A DNA stretch of 64,000 nt, taken from F23-D06 sp045130275 (GTDB lineage: Bacteria > Bacteroidota > Bacteroidia > Bacteroidales > WCHB1-69). The position numbers were made by a program, and so were the translations under genes. The stretch covers positions 59,316 to 123,315 of the forward strand of contig JBGUPL010000021.1 in NCBI GenBank assembly GCA_045130275.1, in the 5' to 3' direction. The stretch's first letter is position 1; each line of letters starts with the position of its first letter. A model generated the notes under the pieces. That model was not told the DNA's origin. It searched no databases and saw only the letters and a program-made list of their open reading frames with translations. This document shows, in pieces, positions 9,803-18,056 of this stretch.

Positions 9803-9912
9803 TTGTGAATTAAGAATTATGAATTAAGAATTAAGAATACCCCCTAACCCATAAACTCTAAACCCTAAACCCTAAACCTTTAACCTTTAACCTTTAACCA
9901 TTAACCATTACA
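9803..9912. repeat. AATTAAGAATT / AACCTTTAACC tract
   Basis: Two word families in series: AATTAAGAATTATG, then ACCCTAAACC grading into TTTAACCTTTAACC, ending just before the GmhB-like gene. Confidence 0.75.
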
Positions 9913-9915
9913 AGC

Positions 9916-10467
9916 ATGAATACGTTATTTTTAGACCGGGACGGCATCATAAACGTGCAGATTGTGGGCGGATACGTGCGCAAGCCGGAGGAGTTTGAAC
10001 TCATTCCGGGGGTGCTGACGGCGATGCAGTGGCTGCGGCCGAAGTTCCGCCACATCATCGTGGTCACCAACCAGCAGTGCGTGGCCAAGCGCATCTGCAA
10101 GATGGAGAATATCGAGGAAATCCATCGGCGGATGATGGTCACTTTCGAGGAGAACCTCACGCCTTTGGATGCCATCTATTGCTGTCCGCATTTGGCTGGA
10201 TCGGGCTGTGGTTGCCGGAAACCCGAGATCGGGATGGCGCTGCAGGCCAAGGCCGACTTCCCCGACATCGATTTCGCCGATTCCGTGATGGTCGGTGACA
10301 GTCTCTCGGACATGCAATTCGCCGTCAACGCGGGCATCATCCCCGTGCACGTCGGCGCGAAACACCCCGGAGAATACGAGAAAATCCTGGAAATCACCTC
10401 ATCGCATTATAACAACCTGCTGGATTTCGCGAAAAATCACCCGTTTAACGTTGATAATCAATCATAA
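9916..10467 (+). CDS. gmhB: D-glycero-D-manno-heptose-1,7-bisphosphate 7-phosphatase-like HAD phosphatase
   Basis: HAD-superfamily phosphatase of ADP-heptose synthesis for the LPS inner core. LFLDRDGIIN carries the nucleophile and general acid Asp residues; VVTNQQCVAK is motif II; CCPHLAGSGCGCRKPEIGM holds the Cys/His zinc site characteristic of GmhB together with the motif III Lys; MVGDSLSDMQFAVNAG is motif IV. The 183-aa length is exactly that of the family. Context with GalE upstream and an LpxL-like acyltransferase downstream supports an envelope role. Histidinol-phosphate phosphatase, a close relative, is less likely given the GmhB-type zinc loop. Confidence 0.85.
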   Translation: MNTLFLDRDGIINVQIVGGYVRKPEEFELIPGVLTAMQWLRPKFRHIIVVTNQQCVAKRICKMENIEEIHRRMMVTFEENLTPLDAIYCCPHLAGSGCGCRKPEIGMALQAKADFPDIDFADSVMVGDSLSDMQFAVNAGIIPVHVGAKHPGEYEKILEITSSHYNNLLDFAKNHPFNVDNQS

Positions 10468-10524
10468 CAATCAATGTGCTCCACCAAGCTCTTGCCCCTG
10501 CGGTGCCGTTCAAGGAAATAGTTA

Positions 10525-10614
10525 TATAACAATAACCCGTTAACCACTAACCACTAACCTTTAACCACTAATCTTTAACCATTAACCTTTAACCCTTAAC
10601 CTTTAACAGTTAGC
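10525..10614. repeat. AACCACTAACC/TTTAACC tract
   Basis: Degenerate TTAACCACTAACC words extend up to the ATG at 10616. Confidence 0.75.
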
Positions 10615-10615
10615 A

Positions 10616-11479
10616 ATGACCTTCTTCTTCATCTTCTTCCTCTGTTACCCCCTTGCCGCGTTGCCATTGGCCGTGCTATATCTGCTGTTGCCGGTGGTGT
10701 ATGTGGTGGTGAACCATGTGGTTCGGTATCGGCGTAAAGTGGTGGATGAAAATATTTTACGGTCGTTTCCGGAACTGACGATGAAAGAACGGCGGAGAAT
10801 AAGGAACCGTTACTATTGGCATCTTTCGCAGATTGCCATCGAGATGATCAAAATGTTGCTAATCCCGCGTTGGGCGTTGCGTTACCGCTACCGTTGCGTG
10901 GACACGGAGCTGGTGAACCGGTTTTACAGGGAGGGTAGGAGTGTGATCCTGATGTCGAGCCACTACAACAACTGGGAGTGGATGATTGTGGCGTTAGATG
11001 AGATGTTTCTGCATCACGGCATCGGGGTGGGGAAGGCCAACAGCGACAAGGTGTTCGAGAAGTGGGTGAACCGCGCGCGCACCCGCAGGGGCACGGAGGT
11101 CTGCTTCGCCGACACTGCCCGCGACGTGTTCGCGCATTACGAAGAAAACCATATCCCCGCGGCCTACATGATGCTCGCCGACCAGTCGCCCAGCAACAAG
11201 AACAAGTGTTACGTCACGCAGTTCCTCAACCAGACTACCGGCGTAATCTATGGTCCCGAATATTTCGCCCGCAAGTACGACATTCCGGTGCTATACTATC
11301 AGGTCATCAAAGAACGGATAGGCAAGTACCGTATTGAGGTACAGGTGATTACGGAGCATCCCAACGACGAGGAGCCGTACGCCATCACCCAGAAATACAT
11401 CGAATTGTTGGAACAAACCATCCGCCGGAAGCCGGAGTGTTGGATCTGGAGTCACAGGCGGTGGAAGCTGAAATTTTGA
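10616..11479 (+). CDS. LpxL/HtrB-like lysophospholipid/lipid A acyltransferase
   Basis: 287-aa acyltransferase of the lipid A biosynthesis (LpxL/LpxM) family, transferring a secondary acyl chain at the inner face of the cytoplasmic membrane. One N-terminal membrane anchor (FFFIFFLCYPLAALPLAVLY) precedes a basic segment. MSSHYNNWEWM near residue 120 is the HxxxxE/D-type catalytic motif (His, then Glu five residues on). MMLADQSPSNKNKCYVTQFL and the C-terminal WIWSHRRWK match the family. A few genes away are galE and gmhB, so an envelope lipid role fits. The specific acceptor is not known. Confidence 0.88.
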   Translation: MTFFFIFFLCYPLAALPLAVLYLLLPVVYVVVNHVVRYRRKVVDENILRSFPELTMKERRRIRNRYYWHLSQIAIEMIKMLLIPRWALRYRYRCVDTELVNRFYREGRSVILMSSHYNNWEWMIVALDEMFLHHGIGVGKANSDKVFEKWVNRARTRRGTEVCFADTARDVFAHYEENHIPAAYMMLADQSPSNKNKCYVTQFLNQTTGVIYGPEYFARKYDIPVLYYQVIKERIGKYRIEVQVITEHPNDEEPYAITQKYIELLEQTIRRKPECWIWSHRRWKLKF

Positions 11480-11514
11480 CAAGAAATGTGAATGAAATAG
11501 CCAACGCTATGCAT

Positions 11515-11553
11515 AAAAAAAGGATTGCCAATGCTATGACAATCCTTTTTTTT
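11515..11553. terminator. bidirectional rho-independent terminator
   Basis: AAAAAAAGGATTG and CAATCCTTTTTTTT are perfectly complementary around an 11-base loop. The T-runs on both strands serve the convergent acyltransferase (+) and T9SS protein (-). Confidence 0.85.
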
Positions 11554-11586
11554 GTTCTTAGATCGGATTTTGTGCAATCGGAAAAC

Positions 11587-12501
11587 CTACTTCTTGATGA
11601 ACTTGAGTGTTTCCGTGCCGTTTTCCGTGTAAACCTTCACGAAGTAGAACCCGTCGCTCAAGTCGCTGATGCCGACGTTATTGAAATGACCGGAGATGGT
11701 CTTGACCAATTGACCGTCAAGATTCATGATTTCGGCATTCAGAATCTCTTTTTCGGATGTGATGTTCAGCAAGTCGCTGGCGGGGTTCGGGTAGATGCGG
11801 ATACTGCTGCTACTGTTGTGCTCGCTGATACCGGTCGTCGGGAATTGGGAGATGACAAGATCGTCCACATAGTAGGTGCCATGAGTGTTGGGCATCGCCG
11901 AACCGGCAAAGAAGTTGAGCGATCCAAGTTGGCAGACACCGATTTCTCCATTAATACTGTAGGAGAACGGCCATGATTCGAGGATCTCTTCGTTGATGAA
12001 GAGGGCTGCTGAGTCGTTGTCGAGGTCAACGCGAAACATGATGGGGAACCAGGTGTCGTTAGGAAAAGAAAATGTGAGGCGGTTGTCGTTCTTGTACAAA
12101 AACCCCATCCCGTTAATGTAGAATGCGCATTCGAAAGCCCACTCTTGACCAGGTTGGGCATAATGCTGTATGTTGAAATATGCACCGTTACCATCTGAAG
12201 GAACGTAGTATTTGAAGTTAATTTCGAAAACACCGGAGTTCAGGTTATCGAACGGGAAAATGATGTCGTTGTCCCCTTCGATTTTGAGGGAATTGCTTCC
12301 GCTGAAGGCTTGCTCGGTGGAAATGTAGGCATCTTCGTCGGTTCCGGGCGCGTTGTTCCACGTGTTCTAGTCGGTGCTGTTCTGCGTACACAGTTGCTGA
12401 CCGGCGGTGTAGCTGTCGAAATTGTCGGAGAAGAAGACGGTTTGCGCTTGAAGCATCACAAAGGAGAGTGCCAAGCAGAAAAGTAGTAATCCTTTTTTCA
12501 T
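11587..12501 (-). pseudogene. T9SS-exported protein interrupted by one in-frame TAG
   Basis: The minus-strand frame from ATG 12501 to the TAG at 11587 reads as one 304-codon protein with a single TAG at codon 45 (12369-12367). It has a signal peptide (MKKGLLLFCLALSFVMLQAQ), then FFSDNFDSYTAGQQLCTQNS and, past the stop, NTWNNAPGTDEDAYIS. A lamin-G/concanavalin-like beta segment follows, and a type IX secretion type A sorting domain closes it (IRIYPNPASDLLNITS, FVKVYTENGTETLKFIKK). The interrupted context (STD-stop-NTW) is most simply TGG to TAG. Homologues with this architecture are exported across the outer membrane by the T9SS and anchored or cleaved. A recent nonsense mutation, a sequencing error or readthrough are all possible. 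Confidence 0.8.
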
Positions 12502-12527
12502 AAGCGATGTTCTTATATTTGACACGG

Positions 12528-12535
12528 CAAAAGTA
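12528..12535 (-). promoter_or_regulatory. Bacteroidetes -7 promoter element
   Basis: TACTTTTG on the minus strand lies 26 bases before the ATG of the T9SS protein. Confidence 0.55.
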
Positions 12536-12569
12536 CAATTTTATATGTTAAGATTTAACAGGGGGATAG

Positions 12570-12672
12570 GCAAAAGTTAACAGCACTGCCATCTGCGCCT
12601 GCGTGAGCCACACCGTGTCCTCCTCCATCCGCACCTCCAGCCGGATGCTGTTGTCGGGTTGGTAGAGGATTT
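12570..12672 (-). pseudogene. RhuM-family N-terminal fragment
   Basis: The minus-strand translation ILYQPDNSIRLEVRMEEDTV, then WLTQAQMAVLL, closely matches the start of the intact RhuM-type gene at 15230-16075 (ILYQPDNSIRLEVLLREDTV, then WLNRQQIADLF). Only ~34 residues remain, with no start or continuation. This is a relic of a second RhuM-type gene, directly downstream of the DUF1016 nuclease. Confidence 0.75.
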
Positions 12673-12677
12673 CATCC

Positions 12678-13778
12678 TTATATAGACATTAATTTTTTCA
12701 TTTCATCTTCATCGGGGAGCAGTTCCATCAGTTTCTTCTGTCCTGCTTGGTATGTGGCGACACCCATAGGACGCTGGTAATCCTGAAGAACATACTCAAC
12801 AAATGTTTTGTCGGCATCTTTGCAAAGGATAATGCCAACAGGAGGGTTTTCTCCCTTAAGCTTTTCGTCGTCATCCAAAACATGAAGGTAATGAGATAGT
12901 TGTCCTAGATAAGCAGGCTTGAAGGTACCTTTTTTCAGTTCCACCACAACCAGCGAACGAAGAATCCTGTTGAAGAATAGCAGGTCCACCCAATGGTCGT
13001 GTCCCAACTTTTCGTAATGAACTTGACATCCGATGTATGCGAAGCCCTTGCCGAAAGTCATGATGAAGTTCCGCATGTTATGGACGATCTCGTTTTCAAG
13101 GACTCGCTCGTCAATGTCCTCTTCTCTCTGACCCAATTGCTCTGTATTGATAAAATCCAGTAAGTAGGAATCTTTGAACATCTGAATGGCACGGAAGGCC
13201 TGTTTGTGGTTTGGGATTGTGTTGACGAAATTGTTAGGCATTTTGCCCTGGTTATGGTAAGTGTCCTCGGCGATTCTCTGTTGGAGACCATCTACAGTGA
13301 GTCTTAGATCATGGCACAATTGGATATAGAATAATCGTTCTTGAAACGATTTTACACCTGCGAGTATAACGGTGTGATGGGTGAAACCAATGCCAAAGAA
13401 AGCTGTGACAGGGAAGTTTTCGTAATTCGTCAAATGCAATTGCCGAATTGTATCGCCTTCATTATCTGATGGTTCTAATTTGGCAGTTGCAACTGCCAAA
13501 TTAGAGTCCAGAAGTTTCCACTGTTCGTAGAACATTCTCATATTCCGTAAGTTGCGTGCGGAGAATCCCCTCAATCCTGGCATTTCGGCCGACAATTGAC
13601 GGCTAATGGTCTCAATGGCATCTTTCCCCCAAAATCCCGAACGGGAATTCTGAGAAATGTATCGACCTATTCCATAGTATAATGCCAACTGTTCTTGGTT
13701 CACACTTGCCAAGGCCTTGGCCTGGCTCTGCAAAATGGCTGTCTTGATTTGCCTGACGGCATCGCTGTACTGATTCAT
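12678..13778 (-). CDS. DUF1016 / YhcG-type PD-(D/E)XK nuclease
   Basis: 366-aa protein with the YhcG two-domain plan. An N-terminal DUF1016_N helical domain (LALYYGIGRYISQNS, FWGKDAIETISRQLSAEMPG, FSARNLRNMRMFYEQW) precedes a C-terminal PD-(D/E)XK nuclease fold (DLLFFNRILRSLVVVELKKG, where the E-x-K catalytic pair is visible). YhcG proteins are found in mobile elements and beside restriction systems; a role in DNA cleavage or defence is inferred. The gene stands alone with its own promoter inside the 190-bp block it shares with the RhuM gene. The start gives the canonical MNQYSDAVRQIK opening. Confidence 0.88.
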   Translation of the reverse strand: MNQYSDAVRQIKTAILQSQAKALASVNQEQLALYYGIGRYISQNSRSGFWGKDAIETISRQLSAEMPGLRGFSARNLRNMRMFYEQWKLLDSNLAVATAKLEPSDNEGDTIRQLHLTNYENFPVTAFFGIGFTHHTVILAGVKSFQERLFYIQLCHDLRLTVDGLQQRIAEDTYHNQGKMPNNFVNTIPNHKQAFRAIQMFKDSYLLDFINTEQLGQREEDIDERVLENEIVHNMRNFIMTFGKGFAYIGCQVHYEKLGHDHWVDLLFFNRILRSLVVVELKKGTFKPAYLGQLSHYLHVLDDDEKLKGENPPVGIILCKDADKTFVEYVLQDYQRPMGVATYQAGQKKLMELLPDEDEMKKLMSI

Positions 13779-13807
13779 GTTTGTCCTTTTTCGTTTTTAA
13801 GGTTATT

Positions 13808-13996
13808 GATTTCCGCCTGCAAAGATACAACAAAAACCGCTGTTTGTCAAGGGTTTTGCGTGATTTTTATTGCTGTTGAAAACCAGAGAGTTGTAATTTT
13901 TATTTACAATTTATTTTGTTGATAGTTAAGATTTAAAACCTGTATTTCGCTGATTTTTGGCTCTTGCGAGATTGAGGTTCCGTTTGACCGAATGAA
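13808..13996. repeat. ~190-bp upstream block, copy A
   Basis: From TTTCCGCCTGCAAAGATAC to TTCCGTTTGACCGAA this stretch matches 16103-16292 at roughly nine in ten positions by eye. It carries the promoter of the DUF1016 gene. Confidence 0.85.
13820..13827 (-). promoter_or_regulatory. Bacteroidetes -7 promoter element
   Basis: TATCTTTG on the minus strand, 41 bases before the DUF1016 start codon, inside the repeated block. Confidence 0.55.
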
Positions 13997-14062
13997 CTCG
14001 CGTCATGGAACCAATCGCAGGACACAGTTGGAAGATGTTCAAATTATCAAGGCCCCTGATTG

Positions 14063-14869
14063 TCATTTCAGCATCTTTCGCCGTGATGTTTCCTCTAATA
14101 TTTGCATTTGATGAATGGCGATCTTGTTCAACTTGACAAGGCGCTCTTCCTGTGGAATTTCTTCTGTGATCAAGACAGAATTTATGCTCTCGAGGTTTGA
14201 CAGGCATATAAGCTGATTGATAGTGGCGTATTCGCGAATGTTCCCTTTCAAATCAGAGTGGGCATCTCGCCACTGCTTTGCTGTCATCCCGAATAAAGCA
14301 ACATTCAGCACATCAGCTTCTTCCGCATAGATGACTGATTTCTGCTGTTGTGTTAGCTCATGAGGAATAAGGTTTTCTTTTATGGCATCTGTGTGGATAT
14401 GGTAGTTGATTTTCGCAAGTTCCCGTTTTGCTGACCAACCCAGCTGTTTTTGTTCTGCAGCTTTCATCCGCTGAAATTCTTTTGCCACGTATAATTCAAA
14501 CTCTACTGACAGCCATCCTGCAAACTTGAAAGCAATATCTTTATGAGCAAATGAGCCGCCATATCTACCTGATTTACAAGCAAGTCCAATTGCATTTGTC
14601 GTTTTGATCCACTTTTGAGGCGAGAGAGTAAAAGCGTTCAATCCCGCCTGTTTCCTAAACTCCTCGAATTCGAGGGGGTTAAAACCGGGGTTATATAATG
14701 TTTCCCAAAGTCCCAGGTATTCAATTGTGTTTCTATTTCTGATCCAATTGCCTATTACGGATGCTGGTTCATCGGACTTGAATTTAGCCATGTCGGTCAA
14801 CGACATGTAATCTTCGTCACCGACTTTTATCACTGAAATTTCGGTTTTGTCAACAATTATTTTTGCCAT
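14063..14869 (-). CDS. KilA-N domain DNA-binding protein
   Basis: 268-aa protein. The ATG at 14869 (MAKIIVDKTEISVIKVGDED) is preferred to an ATG 31 codons upstream because the -7 element at 14906-14913 lies between them. The KilA-N/APSES-like DNA-binding domain occupies about residues 10-115 (YMSLTDMAKFKSDEPASVIG, NTIEYLGLWETLYNPGFNP, FAHKDIAFKFAGWLSVEFEL). The C-terminal part is helical and charged (KRELAKINYHIHTDAIKENL, TAKQWRDAHSDLKGNIREYA). KilA-N proteins come from large DNA phages and bacterial islands. This one is a single-gene unit; its target and effect are unknown. Confidence 0.85.
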   Translation of the reverse strand: MAKIIVDKTEISVIKVGDEDYMSLTDMAKFKSDEPASVIGNWIRNRNTIEYLGLWETLYNPGFNPLEFEEFRKQAGLNAFTLSPQKWIKTTNAIGLACKSGRYGGSFAHKDIAFKFAGWLSVEFELYVAKEFQRMKAAEQKQLGWSAKRELAKINYHIHTDAIKENLIPHELTQQQKSVIYAEEADVLNVALFGMTAKQWRDAHSDLKGNIREYATINQLICLSNLESINSVLITEEIPQEERLVKLNKIAIHQMQILEETSRRKMLK

Positions 14870-14905
14870 GATTCTTCTGTTTTGAGTTAACATAAATATT
14901 GTCTG

Positions 14906-14913
14906 CAAATATA
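14906..14913 (-). promoter_or_regulatory. Bacteroidetes -7 promoter element
   Basis: TATATTTG on the minus strand, 36 bases upstream of ATG 14869. It decides the KilA-N start. Confidence 0.55.
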
Positions 14914-14999
14914 CTCTAAAATAAAATATGTCAATGCTTTTACCCAAATTAATATTTGCCATTCCATCAAACAGATATGTGTTTTGATTTTACAATTTG

Positions 15000-15229
15000 A
15001 CATTGAATTGTTAATTTTTGATTCAGGATTTCGCAGAAAAAAGGACGTGTGGGTGAGTATTTGTGGACTTACGGCTCAGGCTCCCGTTTTGCAAGACAAG
15101 GGTGTGTTAGAAGCCAACTGTGTCTCGCAGTTGGGGGGCTTCTGTTGTTTCCTGCTCTTGCGATAAGGAGGTTCCGTTTGGTAAGGGCTGCGTGTGGTTG
15201 CGACGCTGGAAGCGTCGTCTCCTATTACT
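15000..15229. repeat. interrupted third copy of the island repeat
   Basis: GGATTTCGC near 15024 and CTTGCGATAAGGAGGTTCCGTT near 15155-15177 match the two ends of the last segment of the 190-bp block, but ~120 bases unlike the block lie between them. That insert holds an imperfect hairpin (GAAGCCAACTG / CAGTTGGGGGGCTTC). No gene is seen. Confidence 0.5.
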
Positions 15230-16075
15230 TCACGGCAACACCTCTTCCGCCGCCATCTCCATCCTGCAGAATGCGAACAGCCTCTTCCCCAAGTCTTTGA
15301 GGGACGCGCCGAGGTGATAGACGGTGTCGTCGATGATGAGGAAGCGGTCGTGGTAGCGGTTGCACTCTCGAATAGTGACGGGCGGATACTGCCGGTTATG
15401 CCGTTCGAGGTCGAGCTTCAGCGTCTCTGTGACGTGTCTCGTGACAATCTCTGCTGATACGCCCTCTTTCCGTTTCGCCAGCGCCAGCAATACAGAATCG
15501 TCCACATAATTGTCGATGAGCACAATCCGTTTCCGCGCCGACCGGATCAGGTCCGCCGCGAAGGCATACGCGTCGAAAATCTGGCCGTCGTAGAAGACGC
15601 CCTCGACCGGCGGCAGGGCGGTGCGCACAAAGAAGCCAATCTGTTCCTCCGTTTTGCTGACCCGCTGCTCCAGTCGTTCGATCCGTTGGTTGATCGCGTG
15701 TCCTCGAAGGAGATACTCTTTGAGAACGGTGGTCGCCCATCGGCGGAACATGATGCCTTGTGGAGATTTCACTCGGTATCCTACTGAAAGAATCATATCT
15801 AAATTATAGAATTCTTTCATTCTGTTTATCAGACGATTACCTTCTTTCTGAACTGTCGCAAATTTTGCGACAGTTGGGATTCCTTTCAATTCTTCTGCCT
15901 TGGCGTTTTGTATGTGTTTGCCAATGGTTTTAATGTCTCTATGGAACAAATCCGCAATCTGTTGACGATTTAGCCACACCGTGTCTTCTCGCAATAAAAC
16001 CTCCAACCGGATGCTGTTGTCGGGTTGGTATAGGATGATTTCTCCGTTTTGTGCCAAGGGTTTGTTCTCTTCCAT
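15230..16075 (-). CDS. RhuM-family protein with C-terminal phospholipase D-like half
   Basis: 281-aa protein. Residues ~10-150 are RhuM-like (ILYQPDNSIRLEVLLREDTV, WLNRQQIADLFHRDIKTIGK, MILSVGYRVKSPQGIMFRRW). This is a winged-helix-like DNA-binding module common in Bacteroidetes islands. Residues ~150-281 resemble a single PLD-like domain (FYDGQIFDAYAFAADLIRSA, IVLIDNYVDDSVL, YHDRFLIIDDTVYHLGASLK). The HxK(x4)D PLD signature appears as YHDRFLIIDD, so the Lys is replaced and nuclease activity is doubtful. Combination of DNA-binding and PLD halves suggests a single-gene restriction or regulatory module. It has its own promoter in copy B of the island block. Confidence 0.82.
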   Translation of the reverse strand: MEENKPLAQNGEIILYQPDNSIRLEVLLREDTVWLNRQQIADLFHRDIKTIGKHIQNAKAEELKGIPTVAKFATVQKEGNRLINRMKEFYNLDMILSVGYRVKSPQGIMFRRWATTVLKEYLLRGHAINQRIERLEQRVSKTEEQIGFFVRTALPPVEGVFYDGQIFDAYAFAADLIRSARKRIVLIDNYVDDSVLLALAKRKEGVSAEIVTRHVTETLKLDLERHNRQYPPVTIRECNRYHDRFLIIDDTVYHLGASLKDLGKRLFAFCRMEMAAEEVLP

Positions 16076-16102
16076 AATGGTTGACTTTTCGTTTTGTGGT
16101 TA

Positions 16103-16292
16103 CAGATTTCCGCCTGCAAATATACCACAAAAACCGCTGTTTGTCAAGGGTTTTGCGTGATTTTTATTGCTGTTGAAAACCAGATAGTTGTAATTTTTAT
16201 TTACAATTTATTTTGTTGATTGTTAAGAATTAAGGCAGGGATTTCGCTGATTTTTGACCTTTGCGAGTCTGAGGATCCGTTTGGCCGAAGCC
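16103..16292. repeat. ~190-bp upstream block, copy B
   Basis: Nearly identical to 13808-13996 and in the same orientation, placed upstream of the RhuM gene as copy A is upstream of the DUF1016 gene. It begins inside the promoter region. Confidence 0.85.
16117..16124 (-). promoter_or_regulatory. Bacteroidetes -7 promoter element
   Basis: TATATTTG on the minus strand, 41 bases upstream of the RhuM start, at the same place in the block as the DUF1016 promoter. Confidence 0.55.
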
Positions 16293-16467
16293 TGATTCCA
16301 TGTATTGAAGTTCCGAAGCCAACTTCCATTAAAAACAAGTAATTTTTTCAATTAAGAATGCTGGGGGAAACGGGTTTGGTGTCGGTTAACTTGATAAAGT
16401 CCGGTCCCCCGTTTTGTACATTGCACATTGTTCATAGTACATTGATCAGTTTCCGGTAGGGGAGGGT

Positions 16468-16612
16468 GGCCAAACGGAATGGTGCATTTGCTGTTCGTTT
16501 CTGCTTGCGCTTGCGGGTGGCACGGCTGGTCGGTTGTCCTTGCTTTTGCGGGTTGTGCGGGTTGCGATGCGCATTGCTCTGGCGGGCAACCCATGCACCA
16601 TTCCGTTTTGCC
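16468..16612. repeat. 20-bp inverted repeat around ~105 bp, no gene
   Basis: GGCCAAACGGAATGGTGCAT (16468-16487) is inverted at 16593-16612 with one mismatch. A third, shorter copy, GGCCAAACGGAAT, is at 16685-16697. The enclosed stretch is G/T-rich and shows no convincing reading frame. It could be the ends of a small non-autonomous element. Confidence 0.6.
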
Positions 16613-16785
16613 GGAAGAGGGAGGTGTTGGATCGCGAGGGCGGTCGTTGTCGTCAAAGCAGGCGGTGGCTCGTCAGGACAGGATGGCCAAACGGAATCCC
16701 GTGCCCGCCAGGGCGTGAGCTGGCGGGTGGCTCATATTTTGATTCATTCAAAAATACACTTTTTCAATGAATTACAATTCTAAAT

Positions 16786-16860
16786 TGCACTAAACGGTAA
16801 ATTTTTGATTTTCTAAACTGCACTAAACGGTAGGTTTTTGAAGGAATGGACTGCACTAAA
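16786..16860. repeat. TGCACTAAACGGTA iterons, 33-bp period
   Basis: TGCACTAAACGGTA starts at 16786 and 16819, and TGCACTAAA at 16852: three copies spaced exactly 33 bases apart. This is upstream of nothing obvious on either strand and beyond the terminator of the RES operon. Confidence 0.7.
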
Positions 16861-16928
16861 TTGCACAAGCGTTTTCTGGCATTTTGGATTTGACAATTGT
16901 ACTATCAGAGAAAAGCCAACTGCCAAAG

Positions 16929-16963
16929 TAAAAAAAAGCCCGCCAGCATACGCTAACAGGCTT
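16929..16963 (-). terminator. rho-independent terminator of the RES operon
   Basis: On the minus strand AAGCCTGTTAGC-GTAT-GCTGGCGGGCTT is followed by eight T residues. It lies ~120 bases past the stop of the RES gene. Confidence 0.7.
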
Positions 16964-17081
16964 GTGTGATAAAAGTCTTCTCTATGTCTTATTGTAAAGG
17001 TCGGTCCTCTTTGCGGATAACGGCTAAGGCCTCCTCTTGGTAACAATGCTGTGCTTAAACTTGAATCATGAAAACTGGGAT

Positions 17082-18056
17082 TTATCTCACTTCAACGCTA
17101 TCAATGGAAAGTTGATTGACTTCGTAGGGATGCACCTTCACACATTCAGCCTTTTCTGGATGGAACAGCACTAAATTTTTTCCATTGGCTCTTACTGAGC
17201 TTTTGAACTTGATGCCATCTGCCCCGCTATCCTTGAAATATTCGCAGATATACTGTGTGGGCACATATTCCAACTCCGTATCAAAACTTCGAAGGGGTTT
17301 TGACAAGTCATTGCTGATGGCCTCAAACAACACACGGCGCTTCACCTTCTGTTTAAATGTGTCTTCGCCATCATCATAAAACACCTTGAAAAGATTCACC
17401 TTTTCTGTAAAGTCCACAATCTTCACGTTGTCTTCAAGGATAAGGAACTCCCCAATGTCTACCCTGTCGAGATAATAAGGCCTCACTTCATAAAAAGGCG
17501 TCTTGTCATCACAACACAGGTATAGATACCGTATCCCGTTAGGATTAGCCCGTCCTGGTGTGGCAAGTTCTGGCGTTGGAGGGCAACCCATATCTTCTTT
17601 TCTGAAAGCAGGCTCCTCTTTGTGATGAACGCGAGCCCTGAAGAACTTGTCGTCTTTGAACAACATCAAGGAATCTTTGTCAATGTCAAAATCATCGAGA
17701 ACATCAGCAATGGAGTCCATGTGGCAGAAAAAACGAGTATTGTTTTTCACCTCTGTCTTCACGCCCTCCCAGGCCTGCAAATAATTCTGGTATTCATCCT
17801 TGTACTTCACAAGGTCGTCTGGTTGAAAAGGATTGCCCACCATATTTAAAACCTGCGTCAAGGAAGACTCGTCAGCAAATACCTGCCAGTCATTTATTAA
17901 TGATTGGGAAAGAGGTTCACCATATGGAGAGATTTCATATAATGACAATAAGGCATATAGAAAGTCCTCAACAGTCTGAACACCATCCTCACTGCCATCC
18001 TGCAAAAGGCTAACTATTTCAGAATCTGCGAAAAAGTCTTTATTCAAATCAATCAT
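17082..18056 (-). CDS. RES-domain NAD+ phosphorylase-like toxin with N-terminal extension
   Basis: 324-aa protein. The C-terminal half carries the RES fold: RARVHHKEEPAF (Arg), ATPGRANPNGIRYLYLCCDD (Tyr and binding loop), TPFYEVRPYYLDR (Glu), GADGIKFKSSV (Ser) and NLVLFHPE. In RES-Xre modules this fold degrades NAD+ by phosphorolysis and halts growth. The ~115-residue N-terminal part resembles the helical domains seen on long RES proteins in defence contexts. No Xre antitoxin is adjacent. Instead the ATG overlaps the stop of the sce7725 gene by four bases (ATGA), so it is translationally coupled as the last gene of a three-gene operon. Confidence 0.85.
   Translation of the reverse strand: MIDLNKDFFADSEIVSLLQDGSEDGVQTVEDFLYALLSLYEISPYGEPLSQSLINDWQVFADESSLTQVLNMVGNPFQPDDLVKYKDEYQNYLQAWEGVKTEVKNNTRFFCHMDSIADVLDDFDIDKDSLMLFKDDKFFRARVHHKEEPAFRKEDMGCPPTPELATPGRANPNGIRYLYLCCDDKTPFYEVRPYYLDRVDIGEFLILEDNVKIVDFTEKVNLFKVFYDDGEDTFKQKVKRRVLFEAISNDLSKPLRSFDTELEYVPTQYICEYFKDSGADGIKFKSSVRANGKNLVLFHPEKAECVKVHPYEVNQLSIDSVEVR

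Noticed and set aside
16466..16783. Several overlapping frames of 75-105 codons
   Set aside because: Trp/Cys/Arg-rich nonsense on a G/T-rich repeat stretch, three frames open at once.
16786..16860. Possible CRISPR fragment from the 33-bp period
   Set aside because: The repeat word is 14 bases and the intervening bases are partly similar; no cas genes in the window.
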